A stretch of 64,000 bases of DNA from Streptomyces avermitilis MA-4680 = NBRC 14893 (GTDB lineage: Bacteria > Actinomycetota > Actinomycetes > Streptomycetales > Streptomycetaceae), in NCBI RefSeq assembly GCF_000009765.2, contig NC_003155.5, positions 1,426,001 through 1,490,000 on the forward strand. Reading direction: 5' to 3'. A program made the position numbers and the translations under genes. Within the stretch, counting starts at the first letter, position 1. Each line of letters starts with the position of its first letter. Positions 16,897 through 25,670 of the stretch are shown one piece after another. The notes below the pieces were generated by a model. It did no database searches and was not told where the DNA came from. It saw only the letters and a list, made by a program, of their open reading frames with translations.

Positions 16897-18288
16897 TCAG
16901 TACGACGGCGGGGTCGCGGCCGGCTCCGGGGCACTGTAGGTGGTGTCGGACTCGCTGGTGGTCTCGGGCGACACGACACCCGGCGACGGCGGCTCGGTGG
17001 TGGTGGGCTCGGTCGTCGGGGGCTCGGTCGTCGGGGGCTCGGTGGTCTTGCGCTCGGTGCTCTCGGGCTCGGTGGTCGGAGGCTCGGTGGTCTTGGGCTC
17101 GGTGGTCGGGGGCTCGGTGGTCTTGGGCTCGGTCGTGGGAGGCTCGGAGTACGACTCGGGTGACGACTCGCGCGACGAGTTCGGGGACGACGGAACCGAT
17201 GGGGACGACGACGACGGCTCCGGCGACTTCGAGGACGGGGAGTGCGGCTTCGGCGAGGAGGAGTCCGGCGGGAGCATCGAGGCGCTCAACGACGGGGACG
17301 GCCGATGCCGCGGCGGATCGGTCTTCTCGTCATGTCGGCCCTTGTCGCCGCGCCGGCGGTGGAACCATTCGTCGTGGTCCGGGTCGAACATCACGAACAC
17401 GTTGATGGCCGTCGGCGCGGGCGTGACGAACACGACGTTCTGCGGCCGGTACGAGGCCCACGTGTCGCCCGTCTGCCTGGGCCTGGTCGTCTGCGGGACC
17501 GGGTACAGGAGCGGGTTGCCGCAGGCGCAGCGCACCCGGGGCACGCCGCGGCTGTTGACGAGGACCGCGGTGCCGGCCTGTAGCACCGCCTGGTACGGGG
17601 TCGCCACGCCGTTGCGGAAGCCGTGGTTGGTGACCCAGGTGTCCACGCGCAGTTGCACGGGGGTGAGCGACCGCAGATAGGCAGGGACCTCGGACGGCGC
17701 GATGCCCTCCACCGAGGCGAAGGCACGGTTCTTCTCGGGGGCCGCCCGGAGCGCCTTGATCTGCTTCTCCACGTCGCAGCTGGAGACCTTGCGGGTGCCG
17801 CCGTAGAGACCGGGCTCGGAGCCGTCGATACCGCGCGCCGCCTGGGCGGACGCCGACGTGCTCGCCGGGGCCGGGGTCAGGGGGGCCGTGGAACTCTCGT
17901 TCGCCGTGGACTCCGTGAAGGGGTAGGGGCCCGACTTGCCGGCGGCCTGGAGGAAGACCTCGCCGCCCTTGCCGGCGGTGGACGTGCCGTGGGAGCGGGT
18001 GAGGACGAGGGCGGCCACTACGGCGACCACGACGGCGGTGGCCATCAGAGCCACCCGGGGTGCGGACTTCCACCAGCGTTCGGGCTCCTTGCCCGCGTCG
18101 CCCGGCCCGAGGGGACCGGACGGGCCGCCGCCACCGCCGGATCCCGCGGACCCCCCGCTGCCCGCGTCGCCGCCCGACGAGCTCCGGACGGGGCGGCCGC
18201 TCGGCTGGACGGGCCGCTGCTGCGTGGGACCCGACAACGGGCCCGAGGGGGGTCCTGTGGGGCGGCCGGCCGGCGGTTCGACGCTCAC
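16897..18288 (-). CDS. DUF6777 membrane-anchored protein with Thr/Glu/Pro repeat tail
   Basis: A 463-residue protein. It has a Pro/Gly/Ser-rich cytosolic N-terminus (about 1-75), one membrane segment (APRVALMATAVVVAVVAALVL), and an extracytoplasmic domain with SCDVEKQIKALRA, TPVQLRVDTWVTNHGF and RCACGNPLLYP, as in DUF6777. The last ~130 residues are low-complexity: Ser/Pro-rich, then about ten Thr-Glu-Pro-Pro-type pentapeptides (PPTTEPKTTE repeated). Such tails often span the cell wall and can be O-glycosylated. Function is unknown. It is divergent from a streptophobe gene, a frequent pairing by my recollection. The start could instead be the ATG at 18327. Confidence 0.75.
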   Translation of the reverse strand: MSVEPPAGRPTGPPSGPLSGPTQQRPVQPSGRPVRSSSGGDAGSGGSAGSGGGGGPSGPLGPGDAGKEPERWWKSAPRVALMATAVVVAVVAALVLTRSHGTSTAGKGGEVFLQAAGKSGPYPFTESTANESSTAPLTPAPASTSASAQAARGIDGSEPGLYGGTRKVSSCDVEKQIKALRAAPEKNRAFASVEGIAPSEVPAYLRSLTPVQLRVDTWVTNHGFRNGVATPYQAVLQAGTAVLVNSRGVPRVRCACGNPLLYPVPQTTRPRQTGDTWASYRPQNVVFVTPAPTAINVFVMFDPDHDEWFHRRRGDKGRHDEKTDPPRHRPSPSLSASMLPPDSSSPKPHSPSSKSPEPSSSSPSVPSSPNSSRESSPESYSEPPTTEPKTTEPPTTEPKTTEPPTTEPESTERKTTEPPTTEPPTTEPTTTEPPSPGVVSPETTSESDTTYSAPEPAATPPSY

Positions 18289-18449
18289 GAGCTCTTCTTC
18301 CCTGCGTAGGGATGAGCGGCATCTCATCTACTTTGTGCCGCTTTGTTGTAGATCAATCCATTGTGTGCTCCGGTCCCGGGCCGCTCGCAAGCCGACGCGG
18401 TCGGCCCTCCCGAGGGGCGGAGCGCCGACGCCGTGCTTAGCGTGACAGC

Positions 18450-19736
18450 GTGAGCGCCCCCACACCGTCCGACCAGACAGTGGCCCGCCCGGGCCGGTCG
18501 GCGTTCGCCCGGCACGGCTGGGTCCAGGCCCTCGCGACGGTACTGGCCGGGCTGATCGTCATGGTGGTGACCGCCGCGCTCGGACTGTTGGCGGCGGGTG
18601 CGGCCGGCCTTCCCGGCAACGCGTTCGTGAGCGTCGACGCGGCCACCGTGGTGACGGCGGTCGGCGGCACCGTGAAGCTCTCGGGCGACGCGGGGGCGAT
18701 CGCCGACACGAAGGCCGGGCTGACCGTGATGCCCCTGTCCGTCTCGCTCGCCGGGGTGCTGACGATCGCCGCGGGCTTCCTGCGGCACCTGCGGCACCGG
18801 GCCGTCGCCGGCGCGCGCGAACTCGCCGGCTGGTCCGCCCGCATCGCCGTCGTGTGGCTGGTGGCGCTCGTCGGCCTCACGTTCACGGCCCGTCACACGT
18901 TCACGATCTCCCTGGGGAACGGGATGATCGGCGACATCGGCGAGCTCTTCGGCGTCGCTCCGAAGGTCGGCTTCACCACGGACGTACCCCTCACCCTGCT
19001 CTTCGGACTGCTGTGGCTGGTGGGTGTGTTCGTCCTCGCCCTGCTGGTGTCGCGCGGTGCGCCGCTGCCGGCCCGGGTCGTGCGCTTCCAGGAGTCGGTG
19101 CGTCCGGCGGCGTACGCGATGGTCGTGCTGCTGCTCGCGTATGTCGTCCTGGGGATCGTGATCGGGCTGGTCGTGGCGGCGAGCCGCGGGCACACCGCCG
19201 AGACGTTCGCGGTGATTCTGCTGGGGATGCCGAACCTGGTGTGGCTCGCCCTCACGATCGGTCTGGGTGCCACCTGGAACGGCCGGGTGGACGGGCCGTT
19301 CGGTCTGCCCATGCCGCATCTGCTCGACGAGGTCCTGCGCACGCCGGACGTCGCCACGCTCGATCTGCGCTCGCTCGCCCACTACGACGGCCGGGTGTGG
19401 TGGCTGGTCGTCGTCGACGCCGTGCTGATCCTGGCGGCCGCGTTCGTGATGGCGGTGCGGTCACCGGCGCGGATACGGGCCTGGCAGCACGCCCTGCACA
19501 TGGCGGTCGCGCTGACGCTGACGGTGCTCATGATCTGTCTCGTCGCCCGCGTCTACGCCCATTTCGGCCTCTCGCTCCTCGGCATCGGAGATATCGACGG
19601 CGGCCTGTCCGGAGTGCTGTTCCTGAAGCCCAGGCTCTGGACCGCGCTCGGCTGGGCCGTGCTGTGGGGGCTGGTCACCGGCTTCCTCGGCGCGCTGCTC
19701 GCCAGGCCCGTGCACCGGCGAGGCGAAGTCGCCTGA
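18450..19736 (+). CDS. Streptophobe-family multipass membrane protein
   Basis: A 428-residue integral membrane protein with about ten hydrophobic helices and short loops, including ALATVLAGLIVMVVTAALG, LLFGLLWLVGVFVLALLVS and AMVVLLLAYVVLGIVIGLVV. It matches the streptophobe family named for its restriction to Streptomyces relatives; no transport or enzyme motif is visible. The GTG at 18450 follows a TTAGCGT -10-like element by about ten bases with no Shine-Dalgarno, so a leaderless transcript is likely. It is divergent from the DUF6777 gene across 161 bp. Confidence 0.78.
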   Translation: MSAPTPSDQTVARPGRSAFARHGWVQALATVLAGLIVMVVTAALGLLAAGAAGLPGNAFVSVDAATVVTAVGGTVKLSGDAGAIADTKAGLTVMPLSVSLAGVLTIAAGFLRHLRHRAVAGARELAGWSARIAVVWLVALVGLTFTARHTFTISLGNGMIGDIGELFGVAPKVGFTTDVPLTLLFGLLWLVGVFVLALLVSRGAPLPARVVRFQESVRPAAYAMVVLLLAYVVLGIVIGLVVAASRGHTAETFAVILLGMPNLVWLALTIGLGATWNGRVDGPFGLPMPHLLDEVLRTPDVATLDLRSLAHYDGRVWWLVVVDAVLILAAAFVMAVRSPARIRAWQHALHMAVALTLTVLMICLVARVYAHFGLSLLGIGDIDGGLSGVLFLKPRLWTALGWAVLWGLVTGFLGALLARPVHRRGEVA

Positions 19737-19833
19737 GCGGCCCGGCCCTACCGGATGCACCCGACGGCCGCCTGACACAATTCGAACAGCACTGGCGTAC
19801 GGCAGAACCTGCCGCGGACGATGGAGGGGCCCT

Positions 19834-20853
19834 GTGCCGCCGACCTCACGACCCTTGCGGAAGCTGGGCTTCTTGACCATCGGCCTGTTCGACGGGGCCG
19901 ACCCCGGCCGAGGCCACGAGTCGACCCTCGGGATCATCGAACTGGGCGAGCAACTCGGCTTCGACAGCGCGTGGGTGCGCCACCGTCATCTGCAGTACGG
20001 CATCTCCTCTCCCGTCGCGGTGCTGGCGGCGGCCTCGCAGCGCACCAGGCGCATCGAACTGGGCACGGCCGTCATCCCCCTGGGCTGGGAGAACCCGCTG
20101 CGGCTCGCGGAGGACCTCGCGACGGTCGACATCCTCTTGGGCGGCCGCCTCAACCCGGGTGTCAGTGTCGGCCCCCCGATGCACTACGACCAGGTCAAAG
20201 AGGCGCTCTACCCCGACACCGCGGACGCCGAGGACTTCGGCTACGAGCGGGTACGGCGGCTGCTGGACCTCGTACGCGGCGAGCCGGCCACCGACTTCAG
20301 CGGCGTCGAGGGCTTCGAGGTGTTCTCCGACCGCGTCCAGCCCCACTCACCCGGTCTGGGCCGCCGCATGTGGTACGGCGGCGGGAGTCTGCGGTCGGCG
20401 CAGTGGGCCGGTGAGCACGGGATGAACTTCCTCACCAGCAGTGTCGTGAAGGCGGAGGAGTCCGAGGACTTCGCCGGCATCCAGCTCTCGCACATCCGCG
20501 CCTTCCGCGCCCATCACCCCGACGGCGACCGCGCCCGTGTCTCCCAGGGGCTCGTCGTCATCCCCACGGACTCCGCCTCGCCGGAGCAGCGCGCGAAGTA
20601 CACGGCGTACGTCGAGAAGCGGACTCCGCGCACCGTCACGCCGCAGGGACCGGCACGCATGATGTTCGCGCCCGACATCGTCGGCACCTCCGCCGAGATC
20701 GCCGAACGGCTCCACGCCCACGCGGCCTTCCAGGAGGTGGACGAGGTCGCGTTCGCGCTGCCGTTCTCCTTCGAACACGCCGACTACGTGCAGATCCTCA
20801 CTGACATCGCCACCCGGCTGGGCCCGGCACTCGGCTGGCAGGCGGCCACCTGA
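19834..20853 (+). CDS. LLM-class flavin-dependent oxidoreductase
   Basis: A 339-residue luciferase-like monooxygenase-fold enzyme using FMN or F420. Family hallmarks include IIELGEQLGFDSAWVRH, GTAVIPLGWENPLRLAEDLATVD, LGGRLNPGVSVG and WYGGGSLRSAQWAGEHGMNFL. The substrate is unknown. GGAGGGGCC just before the GTG supports the start. The gene ends nine bases before a convergent kinase gene. Confidence 0.88.
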   Translation: MPPTSRPLRKLGFLTIGLFDGADPGRGHESTLGIIELGEQLGFDSAWVRHRHLQYGISSPVAVLAAASQRTRRIELGTAVIPLGWENPLRLAEDLATVDILLGGRLNPGVSVGPPMHYDQVKEALYPDTADAEDFGYERVRRLLDLVRGEPATDFSGVEGFEVFSDRVQPHSPGLGRRMWYGGGSLRSAQWAGEHGMNFLTSSVVKAEESEDFAGIQLSHIRAFRAHHPDGDRARVSQGLVVIPTDSASPEQRAKYTAYVEKRTPRTVTPQGPARMMFAPDIVGTSAEIAERLHAHAAFQEVDEVAFALPFSFEHADYVQILTDIATRLGPALGWQAAT

Positions 20854-20862
20854 GCCTGCCCC

Positions 20863-21837
20863 CTAGCGGCGGAAAACCGGCCGGGCCCAGCGCGGTGGTT
20901 CGGGGATCGTGGTGGGACCGGTCCGCTTCGGCGGGTGTCTTTGCGGGCCGGCGCCTGCCCCCGCGGTACGCAGCGCGGCCACGAACGCGAGGCACGAGTC
21001 GTAGCGGTCCTCGGGGCTCTTGGCGAGCGCCTTGGCCATCACCTCGTCGACCTGCGGGCCCAGGTCGGGGCGCCTGCGGCTCAGGCGTGGCGGCTCGTCG
21101 TGCTGGTGGGCCCACAGCAGCGCCATCTCGTCGTCGCGACAGAACGGCGGCGTCCCGGCCAGGATCTCGTAGACGACGCACCCGAAGCCGTAGACGTCGC
21201 AGCGGCCGTCCACCGGCTTCCCGCAGATCTGTTCCGGCGCGACGTAGTCCAGCGTGCCCACGAACTGGCCCGGGATCGTGAACCCGGTCACCGTCAGCGA
21301 CCTCTTGGTCAGGCCGAAGTCCGTGAGATACACATGCTCGGGATGGTCGCTGTCCGTGCCCCGGGCCACCAGGATGTTGCCGGGTTTGACGTCCCGGTGC
21401 ACCAGTCCGTGGTCGTGCGCGGCGTCCAGCGCGGAGGCCACCTGGAGGGCGATACGGACGCCGGCCGAGAACGGCAACGGGCCCTCCCGGTCGAGCAGAT
21501 GACGCAGATCGCGCCCTGAGACGAAGCGCATGGCGATGTACAGGACGCCCTCCGTCTCGCCCGCCTCGAAGACCGGCACGATGTTCGGATGGTCGATGGC
21601 GGCGGCCACCCGCGACTCGTGTGTGAACCGCCGGCGGAAGGTGTCGTTGAGCGCCAGCTCGGGCGCGAGCAGCTTCAGCGCGACGGTCCGGTCCAGCCGC
21701 AGGTCCCTGGCGCGGTAGACGACGGCCATGCCGCCGCGGGCGATCTCGCGTTCGATGCGGTAGCTCGCGATCTGCTTGCCGATCAGCTCGGAGGGCCGCT
21801 CCGAGGACAGGCCCGTGCCGTGCGACGGGCCGGCCAT
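20863..21837 (-). CDS. Soluble Ser/Thr protein kinase (Hanks type)
   Basis: A 324-residue kinase with all core motifs: glycine loop IARGGMAVVY, catalytic Lys in VALKLLAPE, HRDVKPGN loop, DFGLTK, and YVAPEQ. The kinase domain fills residues ~25-285. The short Pro/Arg-rich tail has no transmembrane helix or PASTA repeats, so the protein is cytosolic. It is the last gene of a three-gene operon: its ATG overlaps the upstream stop by one base (TGATG). The operon begins with an ABC exporter carrying two FHA domains, the natural phosphothreonine-binding partner of such a kinase, as in PknF/Rv1747 of M. tuberculosis. Confidence 0.92.
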   Translation of the reverse strand: MAGPSHGTGLSSERPSELIGKQIASYRIEREIARGGMAVVYRARDLRLDRTVALKLLAPELALNDTFRRRFTHESRVAAAIDHPNIVPVFEAGETEGVLYIAMRFVSGRDLRHLLDREGPLPFSAGVRIALQVASALDAAHDHGLVHRDVKPGNILVARGTDSDHPEHVYLTDFGLTKRSLTVTGFTIPGQFVGTLDYVAPEQICGKPVDGRCDVYGFGCVVYEILAGTPPFCRDDEMALLWAHQHDEPPRLSRRRPDLGPQVDEVMAKALAKSPEDRYDSCLAFVAALRTAGAGAGPQRHPPKRTGPTTIPEPPRWARPVFRR

Positions 21838-22433
21838 CAGAGGTCGTCCGTGTCGTCGGGGAAGTACCGGGCGAGGCCGTCCGCGGACCGGGAGCCGTCC
21901 GGGACGGCGTCCTGGACGACGCGGGTCGGCTCCGCCGGGACCGGGCCCGGCGTGTCGCCCTCGGCGGCGTACGTGCTCAGCCGGGTGCCGTCGCAGTACT
22001 CCCACCGCTCGTGCTCGGCGTCGTACAGCCACATCGACTCCCCGTCGACGACCACCCCGATCCGCAGCCCGTGGGTAAGGCTGCGAAAGCTCTCCCCGTC
22101 CAGGCTTCCGCCCGCCAGTTCCTCCGCCGCGCCGCGATAGCGGCCGAGCGCCTCTTCGACGTGGGCGAGCAGGGGGCGCGGGTCCTCCGCGCGAACGGGA
22201 GAGCCGGGCGCGGCGGGCGGTGGCTGCGGCACGCTGACCAGGAGCCGGCCGTCGACCCACGCCGACCAGCCGTTGGCGCACACCACGTGCCCCCAGTCGC
22301 CGCGCCGGTCGACGAGCTGGACGGGCAGCAGCGCGTCGAGCGGCACGGTGGGCCGGGCGACGTCCGGGGCCTCCCAGGCGGGCATCCCGTCCTGGGGGAC
22401 GACGTGGGTCGGGCGGAATCCGGGGGCAGTCAT
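21837..22433 (-). CDS. Unknown protein in FHA-ABC/kinase operon
   Basis: A 198-residue soluble protein between the exporter and the kinase genes. Residues ~1-65 resemble a short beta-rich SH3-like segment (MPAWEAPD, LPVQLVDRRGDWGHVVCANGWSAWVDGRLL). The middle is helical (LLAHVEEALGRYRGAAEELAGG), followed by LRIGVVVDGESMWLYDAEHERWEYCDG and an acidic Pro-rich tail. No enzyme motif is visible. It starts five bases after the exporter stop and overlaps the kinase start, so it is likely co-translated with both and may scaffold or sense for them. Confidence 0.75.
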   Translation of the reverse strand: MTAPGFRPTHVVPQDGMPAWEAPDVARPTVPLDALLPVQLVDRRGDWGHVVCANGWSAWVDGRLLVSVPQPPPAAPGSPVRAEDPRPLLAHVEEALGRYRGAAEELAGGSLDGESFRSLTHGLRIGVVVDGESMWLYDAEHERWEYCDGTRLSTYAAEGDTPGPVPAEPTRVVQDAVPDGSRSADGLARYFPDDTDDL

Positions 22434-22438
22434 CGCCG

Positions 22439-24781
22439 CTACTTCCGCATGACCAGGGGTTCGTGCCGGCGCAACAGCCGGTCCACCGCGTACCCGAAGA
22501 CGAGGGACAGCACGACGAGCATCCCCATGTCGAGCAGCCACACGCCCGCCGAGCGTCTGAACAGCGGGTCTCCGGTGAGGTCGCCGGGCACGATCCGGGC
22601 GAGTCCGATCGTGCCCGCCATGGCGCCCAGCGCCCACCGCGAGGGCACCAGCCAGGACAGCTGCTGGATCACCGCCACCCCGTTGAGCTTCAGCAGGGCA
22701 CCGCAGAAGACCACTTGGACGATCGCGAGGAGTACCAGGAGCGGCATGGTGACCTCCTCCCTTCGCACCAGGGCCGAGACGAGGAGGCCCAGCATCATCG
22801 CGGTGAAGGAGAGCAGGGCGACGGCGAGGGTGAGCTCCACGAGCGGTGGCATGAGGACGCCCTCGCCGCCGGGCGCGTCGAGGTCGACGCCGAGCAGGGC
22901 GACCAGGGTGAGCACAATGGCCTGGAGCACGGTGATCGTGCCGAGGACGACCACCTTGGACATCAGGTACGCCGACCTGGACAGCCCGACGGCCCGCTCC
23001 CGCTGATGGATCGCGCGCTCCTTGACCAGCTCGCGCACGGCGTTGGCCGCGCCGGTCAGCACGCCGCCGACGCACAGGATGAGCAGCGCGTTCATGGCGG
23101 TCTCCTGGGTCAGTTTCCCGCCGGCCAGCGCCCGGGCCATGGCGCCCATCACGAACGGCAGCGCGATCATGATGGCGAGGAACGTGCGGTCGGCGGAGAG
23201 CGTGGCCGCGTAGCGCCGTACGAGCGTGCCGAGCTGGGCGCCCCAGCTCTGCGCCTTCGGCGGCGGTCCGACGGCTGCCGCCGGGGCGGCCGACGGCAGG
23301 TAGGGCGGTGTGCCGACGCCCTCGATGTACTGCTCGTGCTGGAGTGAGTCGCGGTATTCCCCCGCCCAGTCCCGGTCGCGGTCGTGTTCGAAGGCCTCGA
23401 ACGCTTCCGGCCACTGGACGAAGCCGAAGAAGGGCAGGGTCTCGTCCGGTGGACCGTAGTAGGCGACGGTGCCGCCCGGGGCGAGGACGAGCAGCCGGTC
23501 GCAGACGTCCAGGCTGAGCACGCTGTGCGTGACGACGATGACGGTGCGGCCGTCGTCGGCGAGGCCGCGCAGCATATGCATCACCGACCGGTCCATGCCC
23601 GGGTCGAGCCCGGAGGTGGGCTCGTCGAGGAAGAGCAGTGACGGCTTGGTGAGCAGTTCGAGGGCGACGCTGACCCTTTTGCGCTGGCCGCCGGAGAGGC
23701 TGTGGATGGGCTGGTCGGCACGTTGTTCCAGGCCCAGCTCGCGGATCACCTCGTCGACCCGCGCCCTGCGTTCCGCCTTCTCGGTGTCCTGTGGGAAGCG
23801 CAGCTCGGCGGCGTACCCGAGGGCCCTGTGCACGGTCAGCTGGGCGTGCAGGATGTCGTCCTGCGGGACGAGTCCGATGCGCCGGCGCAGCTCGGCGTAG
23901 TCGCGGTAGAGGTCGCGGCCGTCGTACAGGACCGTGCCCCGGTCGGCGGGACGCTGCCCGGTCAGGGCGTTCAGCAGGGTGGACTTGCCGGAGCCGCTGG
24001 GGCCGATGACGGCGAGCAGGCATTTCTCACCGACCGGGAAGGAGACCTGGTCGAGGAGGATCTTGTGGTCGTGGTCGAGCTCGACGGTGAGGTCGCGGAC
24101 GTCGAGGGAGACCTCGCCGGTGTCGACGTACTCCTGCAACTGGTCGCCGACGAGGCAGAACACGGAGTGGCCGATCCCGACGATGTCACCGGGCGTGACC
24201 GGGGCGCGGGTGACGGGCTGGCCGTTGAGGTAGGTGCCGTTGTGGCTGCCGAGGTCGACGATCTCGTATGTGCCGTCCGGCAGCGCCTGTAGTTCCGCGT
24301 GCCGGTGGGAGACCATGAGGTCGTCGATGTCCAGGTCGTTGCCGCCGCCGCGGCCGATACGGACCGTGCGGGTGGGCAGCGGCCGTACGGTCGTCGGCTG
24401 CCGGAACGTGCCGGTGGCGGAGGGCATGAAGACGGCGGAGGGATGCTCGGTTGCGAGCCGCGCGCAGTCGACGAGGACGGCGCGCGGGCCGTCGGAGGGG
24501 TTCCCGAAGCGGATCTCGCTGCCCGGTCCGACGCCCCACTCGTGGATGCGGCGGCCGTCGGCGTAGGTGCCGTTGGTGCTGTGCTCGTCCTCGAGCGTCC
24601 AGTGGTCGGCCTCGACGCTCAGCACCGCGTGGTGCCACGAGACCCGGACGTCGTCCAGGACGATGTCGCTCGAGGGGTCGCGTCCGACGTGATAGTCGCG
24701 GCTCGGGCTCATCACCGTGGAGCCCGTCTCGGTCTCGAGGACGAGCTCGGGTGCAGTCGGCGCGACCGGCCGCTCTCCCAT
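22439..24781 (-). CDS. Tandem-FHA ABC exporter, fused ATPase-permease (Rv1747-like)
   Basis: A 780-residue half-transporter. Two FHA domains occupy about residues 25-100 and 135-215 (VGRDPSSDIVLDD with STNGTYADG; IGRGGGNDLDIDD with SHNGTYLNG). An ABC ATPase follows at ~225-450 with Walker A GPSGSGKST, signature LSGGQRKR and Walker B LLFLDEP. The C-terminal ~270 residues form an ABC-2 type membrane domain of six helices. The layout equals mycobacterial Rv1747, an exporter regulated by phosphorylation and FHA binding. The first gene of an operon ending in a Ser/Thr kinase, it is probably controlled by that kinase. The exported substrate is unknown. Confidence 0.92.
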   Translation of the reverse strand: MGERPVAPTAPELVLETETGSTVMSPSRDYHVGRDPSSDIVLDDVRVSWHHAVLSVEADHWTLEDEHSTNGTYADGRRIHEWGVGPGSEIRFGNPSDGPRAVLVDCARLATEHPSAVFMPSATGTFRQPTTVRPLPTRTVRIGRGGGNDLDIDDLMVSHRHAELQALPDGTYEIVDLGSHNGTYLNGQPVTRAPVTPGDIVGIGHSVFCLVGDQLQEYVDTGEVSLDVRDLTVELDHDHKILLDQVSFPVGEKCLLAVIGPSGSGKSTLLNALTGQRPADRGTVLYDGRDLYRDYAELRRRIGLVPQDDILHAQLTVHRALGYAAELRFPQDTEKAERRARVDEVIRELGLEQRADQPIHSLSGGQRKRVSVALELLTKPSLLFLDEPTSGLDPGMDRSVMHMLRGLADDGRTVIVVTHSVLSLDVCDRLLVLAPGGTVAYYGPPDETLPFFGFVQWPEAFEAFEHDRDRDWAGEYRDSLQHEQYIEGVGTPPYLPSAAPAAAVGPPPKAQSWGAQLGTLVRRYAATLSADRTFLAIMIALPFVMGAMARALAGGKLTQETAMNALLILCVGGVLTGAANAVRELVKERAIHQRERAVGLSRSAYLMSKVVVLGTITVLQAIVLTLVALLGVDLDAPGGEGVLMPPLVELTLAVALLSFTAMMLGLLVSALVRREEVTMPLLVLLAIVQVVFCGALLKLNGVAVIQQLSWLVPSRWALGAMAGTIGLARIVPGDLTGDPLFRRSAGVWLLDMGMLVVLSLVFGYAVDRLLRRHEPLVMRK

Positions 24782-24847
24782 GTGCTGAATTCTAGCTATT
24801 CGCCCACATGTGCGCCTGATCGGCGAGCCGCGACGGGGGCGGGCCCG

Positions 24848-25258
24848 TCAGGCCGCGGGGGTGGAGAGCGCGGGCACGAACCGCTGCATCCGCAGCGCGT
24901 CCACGGACTCCGCCAACAGCTCGTACTCGGTGGTGTCGTCGCTGGTGGCGATGCGGACGAGCCGGCCTGCGGCCAATTCGTCCGCGACCAGCTCCTGCTG
25001 GATCGCGTCGCCGCACCATGCCCGCAGCAGGCTCGGCACGTCGGGGACGGTCTCCGCGACGGGGGCGATGGAGTTCGGCGGGAAGTTCGGGTTGTCGGGG
25101 TGGGGATCGAGCCGCTCGGCGATCCATGAGGCACGGTCACGCATCCACCACAGGGCCAGCGCCAGGGTGGGCGCGCGATACGTCCCCAGGGGCACTCCGA
25201 CGCGCTGACCGCCGCATATGCCGTACGCGGTGACATGGCACAGGAATTCGTCGTGCAC
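24848..25258 (-). CDS. Hypothetical protein
   Basis: A 136-residue protein of unrecognised family. It opens with VHDEFLCHVTAYGICGGQRV, contains LALALWWMRDRASWIAERLDPHPDNPNFPPNS and ends LRMQRFVPALSTPAA. It has two Cys near the N-terminus and no signal peptide. GGGGGAG six bases before the GTG at 25258 gives a convincing start. It lies upstream of the FHA-ABC operon on the same strand, 66 bp away, but with its own promoter space downstream, so co-transcription is uncertain. Confidence 0.65.
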   Translation of the reverse strand: MHDEFLCHVTAYGICGGQRVGVPLGTYRAPTLALALWWMRDRASWIAERLDPHPDNPNFPPNSIAPVAETVPDVPSLLRAWCGDAIQQELVADELAAGRLVRIATSDDTTEYELLAESVDALRMQRFVPALSTPAA

Positions 25259-25533
25259 GATCGCTCCCCCATTGCGGCGCTCGCTGCCGGGTCGGCCCTC
25301 TTTCCTTGCATTCGCTCGCTGTGCACATGGGACAGGCCGGCGATGACGCGCGAGGCGCACGAAGGCGCGATTCGATCGTGGCCGAATTGCCCTAGGAATC
25401 GAGTATCGCCACTACTGACACTCTGTCACCATGCCATTCCAGCCAGTCTCCTGGCATATTCACGGTCCGGTTTGGCCGAAATGAGACGAGCGCCGCAGTG
25501 AAGGCGGGGCGTACGCCCGGCGCGCTGGCACCC

Positions 25534-25548
25534 TTACCTCTGAGGTAA
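25534..25548. promoter_or_regulatory. 15-bp palindromic operator candidate
   Basis: TTACCTCTGAGGTAA is two perfect 7-bp arms around one central base. It lies about 120 bases upstream of the SnoaL-like gene. The ACCTC/GAGGT core is typical of operators for TetR- or MerR-type regulators, but no such gene adjoins. Confidence 0.5.
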
Positions 25549-25586
25549 TCGACGCCGTCCGCCCCGGTCCCGCATGGTTGCGATGT

Positions 25587-25619
25587 CGGATCCCCACCGC
25601 ACCAAGCTCCGGGGATCCG
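25587..25619 (+). repeat. 9-bp inverted repeat before the SnoaL-like gene
   Basis: CGGATCCCC at 25587-25595 and GGGGATCCG at 25611-25619 pair perfectly across 15 bases, ending about 50 bases before the start codon. It could be an mRNA hairpin or a second operator. Confidence 0.45.
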
Positions 25620-25670
25620 GCCTCTGACCAGCATGTACGCAACTGCCGACGCCGATGGAGGCCGATCCGC

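Larger units (their letters stand above)
25259..25670. other. 412-bp divergent intergenic region
   Basis: No convincing gene. The stretch is less GC-rich than its surroundings and holds two perfect inverted repeats, annotated separately at 25534-25548 and 25587-25619. It separates the divergent hypothetical gene and the SnoaL-like gene and so should contain both promoters. Confidence 0.6.
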
